A stretch of DNA of 64,000 nt from Syntrophomonas sp. UBA4922. GTDB lineage: Bacteria; Bacillota; Syntrophomonadia; Syntrophomonadales; Syntrophomonadaceae. The DNA is taken from the NCBI GenBank assembly GCA_002398825.1, contig DHBS01000007.1, forward strand, positions 26,806 through 90,805. The letters are read 5' to 3'. The position numbers were made by a program, and so were the translations under genes. Under the pieces are notes generated by a model. The model was given only the letters and a program-made list of their open reading frames with translations, searched no databases and was not told the DNA's origin. Positions 9,187-18,464 of this stretch are shown here, piece after piece (positions within the stretch are counted from its first letter, which is position 1; every line of letters starts with the position of its first letter).

Positions 9187-10380
9187 TCACGCGCTTTGGG
9201 TCTGAGGTTCGGCTGGAGGGGATAAATCGGGGATGTTGAGTGCAAGTAGCAGATTGAGCAGGGCAATGCCTGCGGCTGCCAAAAACACCCACTGATAGCC
9301 GAAACTGGCCCAGATCAGTCCGCCTCCGATGGGAACCGTCATGGAAACCATGTGATCCAGGGTTACGCCCATAGATAGCGTGGGACCGATATCATCAGGG
9401 GTGTCGACGATGCGGTTCAAATAGGTGGCCCGGGCCATATTGACCGCGAAGAGGACCTGGTCAGTGATAAAACAGGCCATTATCACTGTTAAGGCCAGGT
9501 TAGCGGGAAACCAGGCGGGTGCAAAGGCATATAGGATGCAGATAACGATCAGACCCAGCGATTCAGCCGCAATGATGCGCTTTTCTCCGATGCGGTCGAT
9601 GGCCATGCCCAGGAGGGGACGAAAGAAAAGGCCCACCGCCGTACCGATCATACTCAAAATAGCAAAGACTTCCACCCCCTGGTCGAAAAGACGGATCAAG
9701 ACCCAGGGGGCAAAGGTGAGAAATATCTGCTTGCGGGCTCCGAACAGGATATTTAGTAAATAGAAAAGGTTATATTTTTTCTTGAACAGCAGGTAACGGG
9801 GCGGTCTCTTAATTGGCTCGCCTTTAATCATGGCCATGCACACCGCTGCTGTCAGGGCACAGCTTCCCGCGATACCGAAGATTAGAGCAAAAGAAAAGTC
9901 AAACCGGCTCACCCCGATATAGACCAGGAGTGAACCCAATAAAACCCCGGCCGCTTCAAGGCCTCCGATCTGTCCCAGCAATTTTCCGGCCTGGTTTTTA
10001 TCCGCCAGGCGCAAGGCCAGTGACGAGCGCATCACCATAAAAAGATGAGCGCCGGTGCTCCACAGCAACATCCACAATACCACCAGGACCATATTGTACG
10101 CGAAAAACCCCTGCCCCCACAACGACACCGCCACCATCAGGGCCGCTACCATAGTCACCCGGGTGTCCTTTAAGAAAAGCAGAAGAGTAAAAACCACTAC
10201 CACCAGAAAACCTGGCAACTCGCGGGGAAATTCCAGGGCTCCACGGGCTATTTCGCCGAGATGATGAACCTGAGCCAGGTAGTTGTTAAAAGAGGGGTCA
10301 TACAGACCACTGTATATCCCCATCATCAAACTTGCCAGGGAAAACAGAAGCAGGCTCAGATTATAGCGCCGCAAATCCAT
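9187..10380 (-). CDS. MFS transporter
   Basis: A 397-residue protein of about twelve membrane segments with the MFS duplication: a central cytoplasmic loop near residues 190-205 and the GMAIDRIGEKR loop in the second half, which matches the MFS loop motif G-x-x-x-D-R-x-G-x-x-R. It lies 115 bases downstream of the start of the ABC export operon but in the same orientation, so it is transcribed before it from its own promoter or as part of it. The substrate is unknown; drug or sugar export is possible. Confidence 0.85.
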   Translation of the reverse strand: MDLRRYNLSLLLFSLASLMMGIYSGLYDPSFNNYLAQVHHLGEIARGALEFPRELPGFLVVVVFTLLLFLKDTRVTMVAALMVAVSLWGQGFFAYNMVLVVLWMLLWSTGAHLFMVMRSSLALRLADKNQAGKLLGQIGGLEAAGVLLGSLLVYIGVSRFDFSFALIFGIAGSCALTAAVCMAMIKGEPIKRPPRYLLFKKKYNLFYLLNILFGARKQIFLTFAPWVLIRLFDQGVEVFAILSMIGTAVGLFFRPLLGMAIDRIGEKRIIAAESLGLIVICILYAFAPAWFPANLALTVIMACFITDQVLFAVNMARATYLNRIVDTPDDIGPTLSMGVTLDHMVSMTVPIGGGLIWASFGYQWVFLAAAGIALLNLLLALNIPDLSPPAEPQTQSA

Positions 10381-10595
10381 AGAAACTCACTCCCCGCCAC
10401 CGCATTCATTCAGACTATTGTACCTCTTTGCACTCTCTACTCACAAGGGAGTTGATGAGACTGAATGGGTAAGGTATGAGAAGCAATTGATGAGCAAAGT
10501 CCTGGAGGAGGCAAAAGGTAGGCGGTTAGTAGACGGGTACTAAAGTGGAGTAAAAATCACCTATGTGTAGGAAGAGCAACGGTTGTCTTTTAAAA

Positions 10596-10634
10596 GCAAA
10601 CCGGCGGGGGATGGCCTCAAGAACATCCCCCGGC
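10596..10634 (-). terminator. Terminator after the glycosyltransferase gene
   Basis: A GC-rich inverted repeat (CCGGGGGATG pairing with CATCCCCCGCCGG) just downstream of the minus-strand gene ending at 10640, followed by TTTGCTTTT on the minus strand. The 10381-10595 stretch upstream of the MFS gene shows no further gene. Confidence 0.75.
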
Positions 10635-10639
10635 TGGAC

Positions 10640-11701
10640 TCAATTAAGCATGATCTCCGGTGAAGTCCTGGTTTTCTCAATGGGAAAGGCATTGCCTCCG
10701 AGGATATCCTGGTAAACCGACTGATAGTCTAAGGCCATGCGCTGCCTGGAAAACCGGGTTTCAACCCACTGACGGCAATGACTGCGCGGCAGGGAGGCAA
10801 CCTTGGGCATGACCTCGCAGGCCTCGGCGACGTTCTGTACCAGGAAACCGCTTACGCCGTCTTTTATCACCTCGGGCATCGAACCCTTGTTAAAAGCAAT
10901 TACAGGAGTGCCGCAGGCCATTGATTCAACCACGGTCAAACCGAACATCTCCTGATATGATATGGGGTGCAAGACCGCATAAGCATTCCGCAAAAGCTCA
11001 TCCCTTTGAGGCGGGCCTACCGAGCCGATATATATGATTTGCCGGTTGTCTATATGCGGAGCCACACGTTCGTTATAGTAATCCTTGTCCTGGATAATGC
11101 CGGCGATCAATAATTTCATCCCGCTTTGCCGGGCAATCTCTATGGCCTGCTCGGTGCCCTTATCGGGATGTATGCGGCCCAAGAATACCAGATAATCACC
11201 GGGCTTGTCGCTGAAGGTAAACTCATCCAGGTTTATGCCGTGGTAAACCGTACGGACATAGTCTAAGTCGCGGTGCCTATCCGAATCGCTGATAGATACA
11301 TAATAATTGTTGCGGTTATATTCGCGGTAAATTGGTACTATCTTAGGCGAAGAGAAGCCGTGGATGGTGGTCACCACCGGTGTATCTGTCATACGGCTGA
11401 AGGCTAAGGGAATAAAATCGTAATTGTTGTGAATCATGTCATATTTGTGCGCATTCTCGAACAGGTGGGCGATGTGCATCGCTTCCCAAACCTTGGGATC
11501 GATCTCCGGGTTCTCCTCATACGGATAGGGGCAGATATACTCCAAGCGAGCCGCCGTTTTGGAATCACCGGTGGCATACAATGTTACTTCGTGCCCCAGT
11601 TTTACCAGCTCTTCAGTGAGATTCGAGACTACCAATTCCCAGGGGCCATAGTGCCGAGGCGGCGTCCTCCAGGCGATGGGTGACAGCATTGCAATTTTCA
11701 T
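10640..11701 (-). CDS. Glycosyltransferase family 4
   Basis: A 353-residue GT-B-fold protein. The N-terminal half has PPRHYGPWELVVSNLTEELVKLGHEVTLYATGDS, split here as the GT4 acceptor-binding start; the C-terminal half has FLGRIHPDKGTEQAIEIAR and the sugar-nucleotide-binding E-x7-E region in QEMFGLTVVESMACGTPVIA. It has GGAGG before the ATG. The enzyme transfers a sugar from an activated donor and is probably cytoplasmic. It follows a family-5-like glycosidase gene on the same strand by 87 bases, suggesting a shared carbohydrate pathway, but donor and acceptor are unknown. Confidence 0.88.
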   Translation of the reverse strand: MKIAMLSPIAWRTPPRHYGPWELVVSNLTEELVKLGHEVTLYATGDSKTAARLEYICPYPYEENPEIDPKVWEAMHIAHLFENAHKYDMIHNNYDFIPLAFSRMTDTPVVTTIHGFSSPKIVPIYREYNRNNYYVSISDSDRHRDLDYVRTVYHGINLDEFTFSDKPGDYLVFLGRIHPDKGTEQAIEIARQSGMKLLIAGIIQDKDYYNERVAPHIDNRQIIYIGSVGPPQRDELLRNAYAVLHPISYQEMFGLTVVESMACGTPVIAFNKGSMPEVIKDGVSGFLVQNVAEACEVMPKVASLPRSHCRQWVETRFSRQRMALDYQSVYQDILGGNAFPIEKTRTSPEIMLN

Positions 11702-11788
11702 GATATACCTCCAGGTTTTTGATGCCCGCCCCGAAGCCGGATGTTTTATTAATCATAGATAAAACAGTGCGGGCATCTTAATCGTCTG

Positions 11789-13027
11789 TTATTTATTTGC
11801 CAGCTGGGGTTCGAGACCTTTATGCAGCCGGTACTGCTCATACATAGCGCTGAGATTGCCGATCGGGTCCGAATAGAAATCCTCCCGGTCATAATCCTGC
11901 AGCCAGGGATGGCGCTTCTCTACCTTCTCCGGGGCGGGTTCATAGAGCCGCTGAGTCTTGAAAGCCTCCAAAGCTGGTTTAGGGGAGTGATCAGATCTGA
12001 ACAGGCCGAAATACCTCTCATGTATTCTCCTGTCCAGAGGAGGGCGATCCCATAGATGGGGGTGATAATCCGCGAAGCACCAGGCCAGGGCACCCAGGAT
12101 ATGCTCTTGTTGCAGCAGAGTCAGGGCTCTCTGGTAGAAGTCCTTAACCGACTTTTCTTCAAAAAGGGGGAAAAGGCTTAAAACTGCGGTTTCAGCCCTT
12201 TCTTGATCGTTTTCACAGGTTGGTGCGCCAAACTCCTCCAGCAGCACAGGCTTTCCGCCCATCCACTCGGTTACCGTGGCCAGGAAAGGAAGGGCATGAG
12301 CGTCGAAAGGATCCTTTACCCAGGCCAGGTAGGAGGGATAGCCATGCATGCAAAGGTAGTCGCAGTACCTGGCGACATCCTGCGGCCACATACGGCGGTC
12401 CTGTTCCAGATCTTCGCTGTGCATGCCGATGGTAACCGGCATACCCGGGCTATAGCTGCGGATGGTTGAGGTCATTACATCCAGCCAGCCTCGGGCCCTT
12501 TCCCGGTCGGGAGGTATGGCGAAATTGGAGTTTTCATTGCCCAGGTCGTAGCCGTACAGAGACTGGTGGCCGTGGACGTGCTGGCAGACTGAGGCGATCT
12601 GAAGGGCTTGGGCTTCGATAACGGCTTCATCGCTGTAGCAATCCCGCAAAGCCCTGTCGGTGTATATCACACCTCCGGCATATATATCGAAGGGTTGGGG
12701 CGCTGAGTAATCGGTCAGCATCCAGGCCGGCATCCAATTGACCCCGCTCATGTGGCCGCAGAAGAAGGTAGGCATGATCTGCAGCCCGTGGCGCCAGGCA
12801 ATATCCATCGTTGTGGCAAGATGCTCCAAAGCCGCTGGGGAGATGAGGTCTGGCCGGGGCTGGAAGTCTTCCCAGGTAAGAAAAATGCGCACCAACTTAA
12901 ACCCATGCTGCTGTAACAGACTAAAATCGCGGTTCACCTCGTTGGGGTCAAAATTCTTCCACCAGTACATGGCTTTATGAATCGGCCAGTAATTGATGCC
13001 CTGCAGGAAAGGCGTATTATCTGCCAT
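11789..13027 (-). CDS. Glycoside hydrolase, GH5/clan A-like
   Basis: A 412-residue TIM-barrel-type protein without a signal peptide, so probably intracellular. Features of clan GH-A are GINYWP at the start, RIFLTWEDFQP, a putative acid/base glutamate E165 in DLGNEN, and a putative nucleophile E265 in VLLEEFGAP. The order and spacing fit GH5-like beta-mannanases or beta-glucosidases, although the usual NEP is NEN here. With the glycosyltransferase downstream it may act on a cellular glycoside rather than on external polymers. Confidence 0.72.
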   Translation of the reverse strand: MADNTPFLQGINYWPIHKAMYWWKNFDPNEVNRDFSLLQQHGFKLVRIFLTWEDFQPRPDLISPAALEHLATTMDIAWRHGLQIMPTFFCGHMSGVNWMPAWMLTDYSAPQPFDIYAGGVIYTDRALRDCYSDEAVIEAQALQIASVCQHVHGHQSLYGYDLGNENSNFAIPPDRERARGWLDVMTSTIRSYSPGMPVTIGMHSEDLEQDRRMWPQDVARYCDYLCMHGYPSYLAWVKDPFDAHALPFLATVTEWMGGKPVLLEEFGAPTCENDQERAETAVLSLFPLFEEKSVKDFYQRALTLLQQEHILGALAWCFADYHPHLWDRPPLDRRIHERYFGLFRSDHSPKPALEAFKTQRLYEPAPEKVEKRHPWLQDYDREDFYSDPIGNLSAMYEQYRLHKGLEPQLANK

Positions 13028-13183
13028 ATGATCACCTCCGGCAAAAAGGTTACAGTTAGTAGCCTTCCTCCACTTTTGCTCTTTTATTCCTTATGTTATG
13101 CCGGTCTGGCATCGGGCAGAAAAAATCTTTAGAAGTCGGAATGAAGACCCAGAGGGAACGATTGTCTTATCTGCATCGTCAGA

Positions 13184-13218
13184 CAAAAAAACAGCCGGGA
13201 GCTATAAAACCCGGCTGT
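13184..13218 (-). terminator. Terminator after the first beta-oxidation operon
   Basis: A nine-bp perfect stem ACAGCCGGG/CCCGGCTGT with a ten-base loop, followed on the minus strand by TTTTTTTGTC. It lies 65 bases after the acyl-CoA dehydrogenase stop. The remaining 13028-13183 stretch shows no gene. Confidence 0.88.
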
Positions 13219-13282
13219 TGATATAAGCAGTTGTCACGGTTTATAATGGTTTTTTCCTGCCCTGAGACAGGATTAAAGCGGT

Positions 13283-15115
13283 TTACATGAAGGCTTCTTC
13301 GGCTACGTCAATACAGCTTCTGTCGCCGGCCTTCATGGCCTTTTCGAATCCGAATACATCAGTAACATGGTTCATGATATAGAACTTGGCGCTGGCGATT
13401 TTGCCCTTGTAGAAATTGGCATCGTAATGGTCATCACCCAGTTCAGCCAGTTTCTTGGCAGCTAAGATGGCCTGGGAGAGCATCAGCTTGCCGCAGTAGA
13501 CCCTGGCGCCTGAATGCATGGTCCGGGTGGCGAAGAGCTGTTTCATCTGCTTGTCGCCGGCGGTCCAGGCAGCATTCATGTCAACGATATTCTTGAAAGA
13601 AGTCATGGCTTCAGACATCATAGCGAATTCAGCTGCGAATTCATCAGTCTTCTCGTTGGCAACAAAGTCATCGATTTCTTTTACCCACTTCTGGAACGGA
13701 GCGCTGCCTTTCATGGTGAACTTACGGCCGGTATAGTCCTGGGCCTGGATGAAGTTGGTGCCTTCCCAGATGCCATGGATAACGCAGTCTCTGTATAGCT
13801 GAGCCCCGGCATACTCTTCCATGAAGCCGTAGCCGCCGTGGCATTGGATCGCTTCCCCGGTGAGAATGCGGGACATATCGGATGAATAGGCCTTGCACAG
13901 CGGGTTGTTGATCGCAAACATATCAGCATAGTATTCTCTTTCTTCCTCGGTAGCAGCATCTACTTCCAGATCACGGAACAGATAGGACTGGTAAATCAAA
14001 GCCCGGATGGCTTCCATGCCGGCTTTCTGGTACATCAGCATGCGGCGCACGTCTTCGTGTTCGATGATGCGTACACTGGGTCCTTTGGGATTGGTTGAAT
14101 GTTTGCTCTGCACGCGCACTTTGGTGTAATCCAGAGCCGCGTAATAAGCGGAAGTTATGCAGCCCAGGGTGAATAAACCGGTGTTCAGGCGTTCTTCGTT
14201 CATATACGCGAACATCTGTGACATACCTACGCCACGACCGTCTACTACTTCTTTTTCGCCTACCATCCAGCCGTAGCAGTTGTCGTTCTCGCCCATGGCC
14301 AGGGTGAGGGTGGAGGAGCCATGAATACCCATTTTATGCTCGATGCCAACGGAAGTTACGTCATTCCAAGCACCCACGGAGCCATCCTCGTTGACCCAGA
14401 ACTTTGGAACGATGAACAGAGAGATGCCGGCGGTGCCTTCTTTGGCCCCGGGGGTCTTGGCCAGCATCAGGTGGATGATGTTTTCCGCCAGATCATGGTC
14501 ACCGGAGGTGATGAAGCATTTCTGGCCTTTCAGCTTGTACAGGCCGGGGGTTTCGGTGGGGAATGCCTTGCTCTGCACCGCGCCCACTTCGGAGCCCGCT
14601 CCCGGTTCGGTCAGACCCATGGTGCCGCCCCATTCGCCGGTGTACATCTTGGGCAGGAACATATCCTGTTGTTTTTGGGTGCCGTAATCCTGGAGCACAG
14701 TGGTGGCGCCCTGAGTCAGACACCAGAACATGACTATGGCGGCGGATGCAGCGGACTGCATCTCCAGAATCGGAGCATACCAGGACAGCGGTATCTTGCC
14801 GTCGCCGCGGAAACCAAACTGAGGCCCCAACTCAGCTTCCATAACGGTTTTATAAACATCCTTGAAGACATCGGGTGTAACAACCGCGTGTTCGTTCCCA
14901 CCTACAAAGGTCGCCCCGATTTCGTCGGCCTCTTTGTTGGCCGGGCAGATTACATCGCGGCACACTTTGAAGTTAACATCGAGGAAATTATCGATGTCGT
15001 CAATCCCATAGTAGTCCTTATAGGCATCTAAGGACAAAAGCTTTTCTGTGTCGAGCCATTCTTTGATCACGAACTTGATGTCCCGCGTGTTCATCAAAAA
15101 ATTGTTATGTGGCAA
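13283..15115 (-). CDS. Acyl-CoA dehydrogenase, large (about 600-residue) type
   Basis: A 610-residue flavoenzyme, longer than the 380-residue short-chain enzymes because of an N-terminal cap and a C-terminal helical extension. FAD and substrate motifs are GTMGLTEPGAGSEVG, KCFITSGDHD and GGYGFMEEY; the likely catalytic base is the glutamate in IWEGTNFIQ. It oxidises acyl-CoA to enoyl-CoA and passes electrons to an electron-transfer flavoprotein, which is not in this window. It is the last gene of an operon with crotonase and thiolase. The chain length used is not evident; this long subtype includes enzymes for unusual as well as medium-chain substrates. Confidence 0.9.
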   Translation of the reverse strand: MPHNNFLMNTRDIKFVIKEWLDTEKLLSLDAYKDYYGIDDIDNFLDVNFKVCRDVICPANKEADEIGATFVGGNEHAVVTPDVFKDVYKTVMEAELGPQFGFRGDGKIPLSWYAPILEMQSAASAAIVMFWCLTQGATTVLQDYGTQKQQDMFLPKMYTGEWGGTMGLTEPGAGSEVGAVQSKAFPTETPGLYKLKGQKCFITSGDHDLAENIIHLMLAKTPGAKEGTAGISLFIVPKFWVNEDGSVGAWNDVTSVGIEHKMGIHGSSTLTLAMGENDNCYGWMVGEKEVVDGRGVGMSQMFAYMNEERLNTGLFTLGCITSAYYAALDYTKVRVQSKHSTNPKGPSVRIIEHEDVRRMLMYQKAGMEAIRALIYQSYLFRDLEVDAATEEEREYYADMFAINNPLCKAYSSDMSRILTGEAIQCHGGYGFMEEYAGAQLYRDCVIHGIWEGTNFIQAQDYTGRKFTMKGSAPFQKWVKEIDDFVANEKTDEFAAEFAMMSEAMTSFKNIVDMNAAWTAGDKQMKQLFATRTMHSGARVYCGKLMLSQAILAAKKLAELGDDHYDANFYKGKIASAKFYIMNHVTDVFGFEKAMKAGDRSCIDVAEEAFM

Positions 15116-15204
15116 TACAGTTCCCTCCTTATTAAGATATCTAATGTCTGTTGAAACAGTGAGAATACCTGGGGTATTTGGCCGAAACCAAATCTGATAT
15201 GTTT

Positions 15205-15228
15205 CCTGCCCGGGGAAAACCGGGCAGG
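15205..15228 (-). promoter_or_regulatory. Intercistronic hairpin between thiolase and acyl-CoA dehydrogenase genes
   Basis: A nine-bp perfect stem CCTGCCCGG/CCGGGCAGG with a six-base loop in the 125-base gap. No T-run follows on the minus strand, so it is more likely an mRNA-processing or stability element, or weak attenuator, than a full terminator. Confidence 0.5.
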
Positions 15229-15240
15229 CACAAATTCAAA

Positions 15241-16425
15241 TTACATTTCGACGATCAGGGCAGTGCCCATGCCGCCGCCGATGCACAGGGTGGCCAAACC
15301 TTTCTTGGAGCCGCGTTTCTGCATCTCATAAAGCAGGGTACAAAGGATGCGGGCGCCGGATGATCCGATCGGGTGGCCGATAGCGATAGCGCCGCCGTTG
15401 ACGTTGACCTTATCCATCTTGTCGGCCCAGCCTAAATCACGGCCTACGGCGATGGACTGCGCGGCAAACGCTTCGTTGGCTTCAATCAAATCAATGTCAT
15501 CAATAGTCAGGTTGGCTTTGGCCAGGGCTTTTCTAACCGCCGGTACCGGGCCTATTCCCATAACCTTGGGATCTACGCCGCCGGAGGCATAACTGACGAT
15601 CTTGGCCATAGGCTTGAGTCCCAGTTCAGCGGCTTTTTCAGCGGACATAACCACGATTGCAGCAGCAGCGTCGTTGATGCCGGAGGCGTTGCCGGCGGTT
15701 ACGCTGCCGTCTTTCTTGAAGGCGGGTTTCAGCTTGGCCAGGCCTTCAGCGGTAGTGTTGGCTTTGATGTATTCGTCATTCTCAAATACAACGTCACCCT
15801 TCTTGCCAGGGATGACCACCGGTACGATTTCATCTTTGAACTTGCCGGCTGCCTGAGCGGCTGCAGCTAAGGTCTGGCTGCGCAGAGCGAAGGCGTCCTG
15901 ATCTTCTCTGGTGATGCCATATTGTTCGTTTACATTTTCAGCGGTGATGCCCATGTGATAGCCATTGAAGATGTCGGTCAGGCCGCCGAATACCATTTCG
16001 TCAACCATCTGTCCGGGGCCCATTCTATATCCCCAGCGAGCTTTGGGAAGCAGGTAGGGAGCGGCGCTCATGTTCTCCACACCACCGGCCAGAACGACGT
16101 CGACGTCGCCGGCTTTGATCAACTGGGCAGCCAGGCTGACTGCTCTCAAGCCAGATCCGCAAACCTTGTTGATAGTGAAGGCGGTTACTTCTTTGGGGAT
16201 GCCAGCGCCGATCATGCACTGGCGGGCGATGTTCTGGCCCAGGCCGGCCTGCAGAACGCAGCCGAATACGACTTCGTCGATCTGCTCGCCGGTGATGCCG
16301 GCTCTTTTCAGAGCTTCGGTCATGACAATGGCGCCCAGTTTAGCGGGCGGAACGTCTTTTAAGGCTCCACCAAAGGAACCCAGCGGAGTACGGCATGCGC
16401 TTACGATTACGACTTCTTTTGACAT
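15241..16425 (-). CDS. Acetyl-CoA acetyltransferase (thiolase)
   Basis: A 394-residue thiolase of normal length. The nucleophilic cysteine lies in [11 protein letters not shown] (about residue 89), with NEAFAAQ, the catalytic histidine in [13 protein letters not shown], and the second cysteine in CIGGGMG near the C-terminus. It cleaves acetoacetyl-CoA with CoA to two acetyl-CoA, or runs in reverse. It is the middle gene of the crotonase-thiolase-dehydrogenase operon. All canonical residues are intact, in contrast to the divergent thiolase at 26471-27826. Confidence 0.95.
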   Translation of the reverse strand: MSKEVVIVSACRTPLGSFGGALKDVPPAKLGAIVMTEALKRAGITGEQIDEVVFGCVLQAGLGQNIARQCMIGAGIPKEVTAFTINKVCGSGLRAVSLAAQLIKAGDVDVVLAGGVENMSAAPYLLPKARWGYRMGPGQMVDEMVFGGLTDIFNGYHMGITAENVNEQYGITREDQDAFALRSQTLAAAAQAAGKFKDEIVPVVIPGKKGDVVFENDEYIKANTTAEGLAKLKPAFKKDGSVTAGNASGINDAAAAIVVMSAEKAAELGLKPMAKIVSYASGGVDPKVMGIGPVPAVRKALAKANLTIDDIDLIEANEAFAAQSIAVGRDLGWADKMDKVNVNGGAIAIGHPIGSSGARILCTLLYEMQKRGSKKGLATLCIGGGMGTALIVEM

Positions 16426-16482
16426 TAAATATTCACCTCTCCTATAAATTTAAAGTAAAAATAAAAAACCAATCTCACCTTA

Positions 16483-17265
16483 TTATTTACCGGTGAAATT
16501 GGCGGCTCTCTTCTCTACGAATGCATTCATACCTTCCTTCTGGTCTGCGGTAGCGAAGCACAGCCCAAATATATCGGCTTCAAATGCGATAGCGCGGTCA
16601 ATGTCAGTTTGCATACCACTATCAGCTGCTGCCTTGCAATAACGCACAGCAAGCTGACCTTTGGCGATGATGCGCTTGGCAATGTCTTTTACAGTCTGCA
16701 TTAATTCCTCAGCTGGTACAACCTGATTGACCAGACCGATGCGCAGAGCTTCGTTGGCATCAATCACATCCGCGGTATAGAGCAGCTGTTTGGCCATACC
16801 AGGCCCAATCAAGCGTGGCAGGCGCTGAGTTCCGCCGAATCCGGGAGTAATCCCCAGTCCGACTTCGGGTTGTCCAAATTTGGCCCGGAAAGAAGCGATG
16901 CGGAAATCGCACGCCATGGCCAGTTCGCAGCCCCCACCCAGGGCGAACCCGTTGACTGCTGCAATGACCGGTTTCTCCAGCAGTTCGATGCTGCGGAATA
17001 CCTGATTGCCAAGCGCGGAAAACGCTCTGCTCTCGGCGGCATTCAATGGCGCCATATAAGCAATGTCCGCACCGGCCACAAAAGATTTGTCCCCGGCGCC
17101 GGTAACAATCAAGACATCGATATCAGCATCTTCGCCGATCTTGGCAATAGCGTCTTTCAGCTCAAGCAGTGTTGCTGCATTCAAAGCATTTAATGCTTTG
17201 GGCCTGTTAATGTAGAGTATGGCAAGCCTGTCTTCCTTTTCAAGTAAAATGTTTTCGTACGCCAT
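16483..17265 (-). CDS. Enoyl-CoA hydratase (crotonase family)
   Basis: A 260-residue crotonase. It has the oxyanion-hole motif SFVAGADIAYM, the glycine-rich ALGGGCELAMACD with the first catalytic glutamate, and FGQPEVGLGITPGFGGTQRL with the second. It hydrates crotonyl-CoA to 3-hydroxybutyryl-CoA. It is the first gene of the minus-strand beta-oxidation operon, preceded by a GGGGAGG site, and is clearly paralogous to the protein at 28783-29565 over its whole length. Confidence 0.94.
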   Translation of the reverse strand: MAYENILLEKEDRLAILYINRPKALNALNAATLLELKDAIAKIGEDADIDVLIVTGAGDKSFVAGADIAYMAPLNAAESRAFSALGNQVFRSIELLEKPVIAAVNGFALGGGCELAMACDFRIASFRAKFGQPEVGLGITPGFGGTQRLPRLIGPGMAKQLLYTADVIDANEALRIGLVNQVVPAEELMQTVKDIAKRIIAKGQLAVRYCKAAADSGMQTDIDRAIAFEADIFGLCFATADQKEGMNAFVEKRAANFTGK

Positions 17266-17786
17266 AAGATACCTCCCCTTCGTCTGACTTACAAGTGGTA
17301 TCCCACTTGGAACTCCTCCATCCCCCCCTCTATATAAGAGTCTAAAAGTAGTGATACCAAGAGCTTATTCCCACAAACACATTAATAGGATTGTCCCAGT
17401 GCTCAAAAGTTATCACCACCTGGTGACAGCTCTGTAAGCTAGTAGAATGGTTTTTCACACTTTAGTTTAATCCTAACCAGGTTGAAAAGCCATCTTTACA
17501 GACATCTAGTCGGAAACAGGCATAATACTACTATAAAATTTGCTGTGCTTGGATATGATTAAGACAAACCACATTAATTGACTGGAGTAATTATTGGGGT
17601 ATTTTATCTCTGTAATACTCATGGAAATTGATCTCTGTATCTTTTGCGGGTACTCGCCACCATTTTGAATATGTAACGATATAATAATTATATTATAAAT
17701 TATATTATATATGATATAACAGGTATAACAAATTTGGAAGGTAATAACTGGATTATACTGTAAATTCATTTAAGGAGAACAAACAT
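17266..17786. promoter_or_regulatory. Divergent intergenic region with palindromes
   Basis: About 520 bases between the divergent crotonase and rhomboid genes. A perfect palindrome CAAGTGG-TATC-CCACTTG lies at 17292-17309, 27-44 bases before the crotonase start, and TCACCACCTGGTGA at 17413-17426. Both could bind a regulator of the minus-strand operon. A run of alternating A and T at 17680-17720 precedes the rhomboid gene and offers several TATAAT-like boxes. No convincing gene lies here; an 87-codon minus frame at 17506-17769 looks like an AT-rich chance frame. Confidence 0.5.
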
Positions 17787-18464
17787 ATGTTTCCTTTGCG
17801 TGACAGCACCCCCAGCAACCATTTTCCCGTGGTGACAGTAAGTCTTATCATCCTGAATCTCATGATCTTCTACTTGGAAGGTGGTCTTTCCGAGTCACAG
17901 CTGAATGCCTTAATCTACCAGTTCGGCCTGGTGCCCGCCTATGTCCAGTTCGATCAAATGAACCCCAACATATATATTCCATTCTTAACCTCAATGTTCC
18001 TGCATGGAAGTTGGATGCATGTCATTGGAAATATGTGGATGCTGTGGCTGTTTGGAGATAATGTGGAGGATTGCATGGGGCGCATGAAATTCCTGTTATT
18101 TTACCTGGGCACCGGTGTTATTGCCGCCCTGACCCATTATTGGACCGATCCGCAGTCTACTATACCGGTGGTAGGAGCATCCGGTGCGGTGGCTGGCATC
18201 ATGGGAGCTTACTTTCTAATGTTCAAAAGGGCCCGGGTGTTGACCCTTATCTTCCCCATCTTCTTAATTACCATGCCGGCCTGGTTTTTTCTCGGGTTAT
18301 GGGCGGTTACTCAACTCTGGAGCGGAGCCACATCATTGCTGCACAACGCTACTTCCAGCGCCCAGATCGCATTTTGGGCTCATGTGGGCGGATTCGCTGC
18401 CGGGATGGTCTTATACCGGGTGTTTCTCAAACCACAAGCCCGGCAGCAGTTAGTCAATAGCTAA
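17787..18464 (+). CDS. Rhomboid family intramembrane serine protease
   Basis: A 225-residue protein with about six membrane helices. The catalytic serine is S132 in GASGAVAG and the catalytic histidine is H199 in AHVGGFAAG; H73-x4-H78-x3-N82 in the second helix forms the oxyanion region. Rhomboids cut transmembrane helices of other proteins inside the membrane. The start has AAGGAG upstream. The gene ends by overlapping the convergent gene at 18461 by four bases. No substrate is evident. Confidence 0.93.
   Translation: MFPLRDSTPSNHFPVVTVSLIILNLMIFYLEGGLSESQLNALIYQFGLVPAYVQFDQMNPNIYIPFLTSMFLHGSWMHVIGNMWMLWLFGDNVEDCMGRMKFLLFYLGTGVIAALTHYWTDPQSTIPVVGASGAVAGIMGAYFLMFKRARVLTLIFPIFLITMPAWFFLGLWAVTQLWSGATSLLHNATSSAQIAFWAHVGGFAAGMVLYRVFLKPQARQQLVNS

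Noticed and set aside
17506..17769. 87-codon minus-strand frame before the rhomboid gene
   Set aside because: AT-rich with runs of isoleucine and tyrosine, no binding site; looks like promoter DNA.
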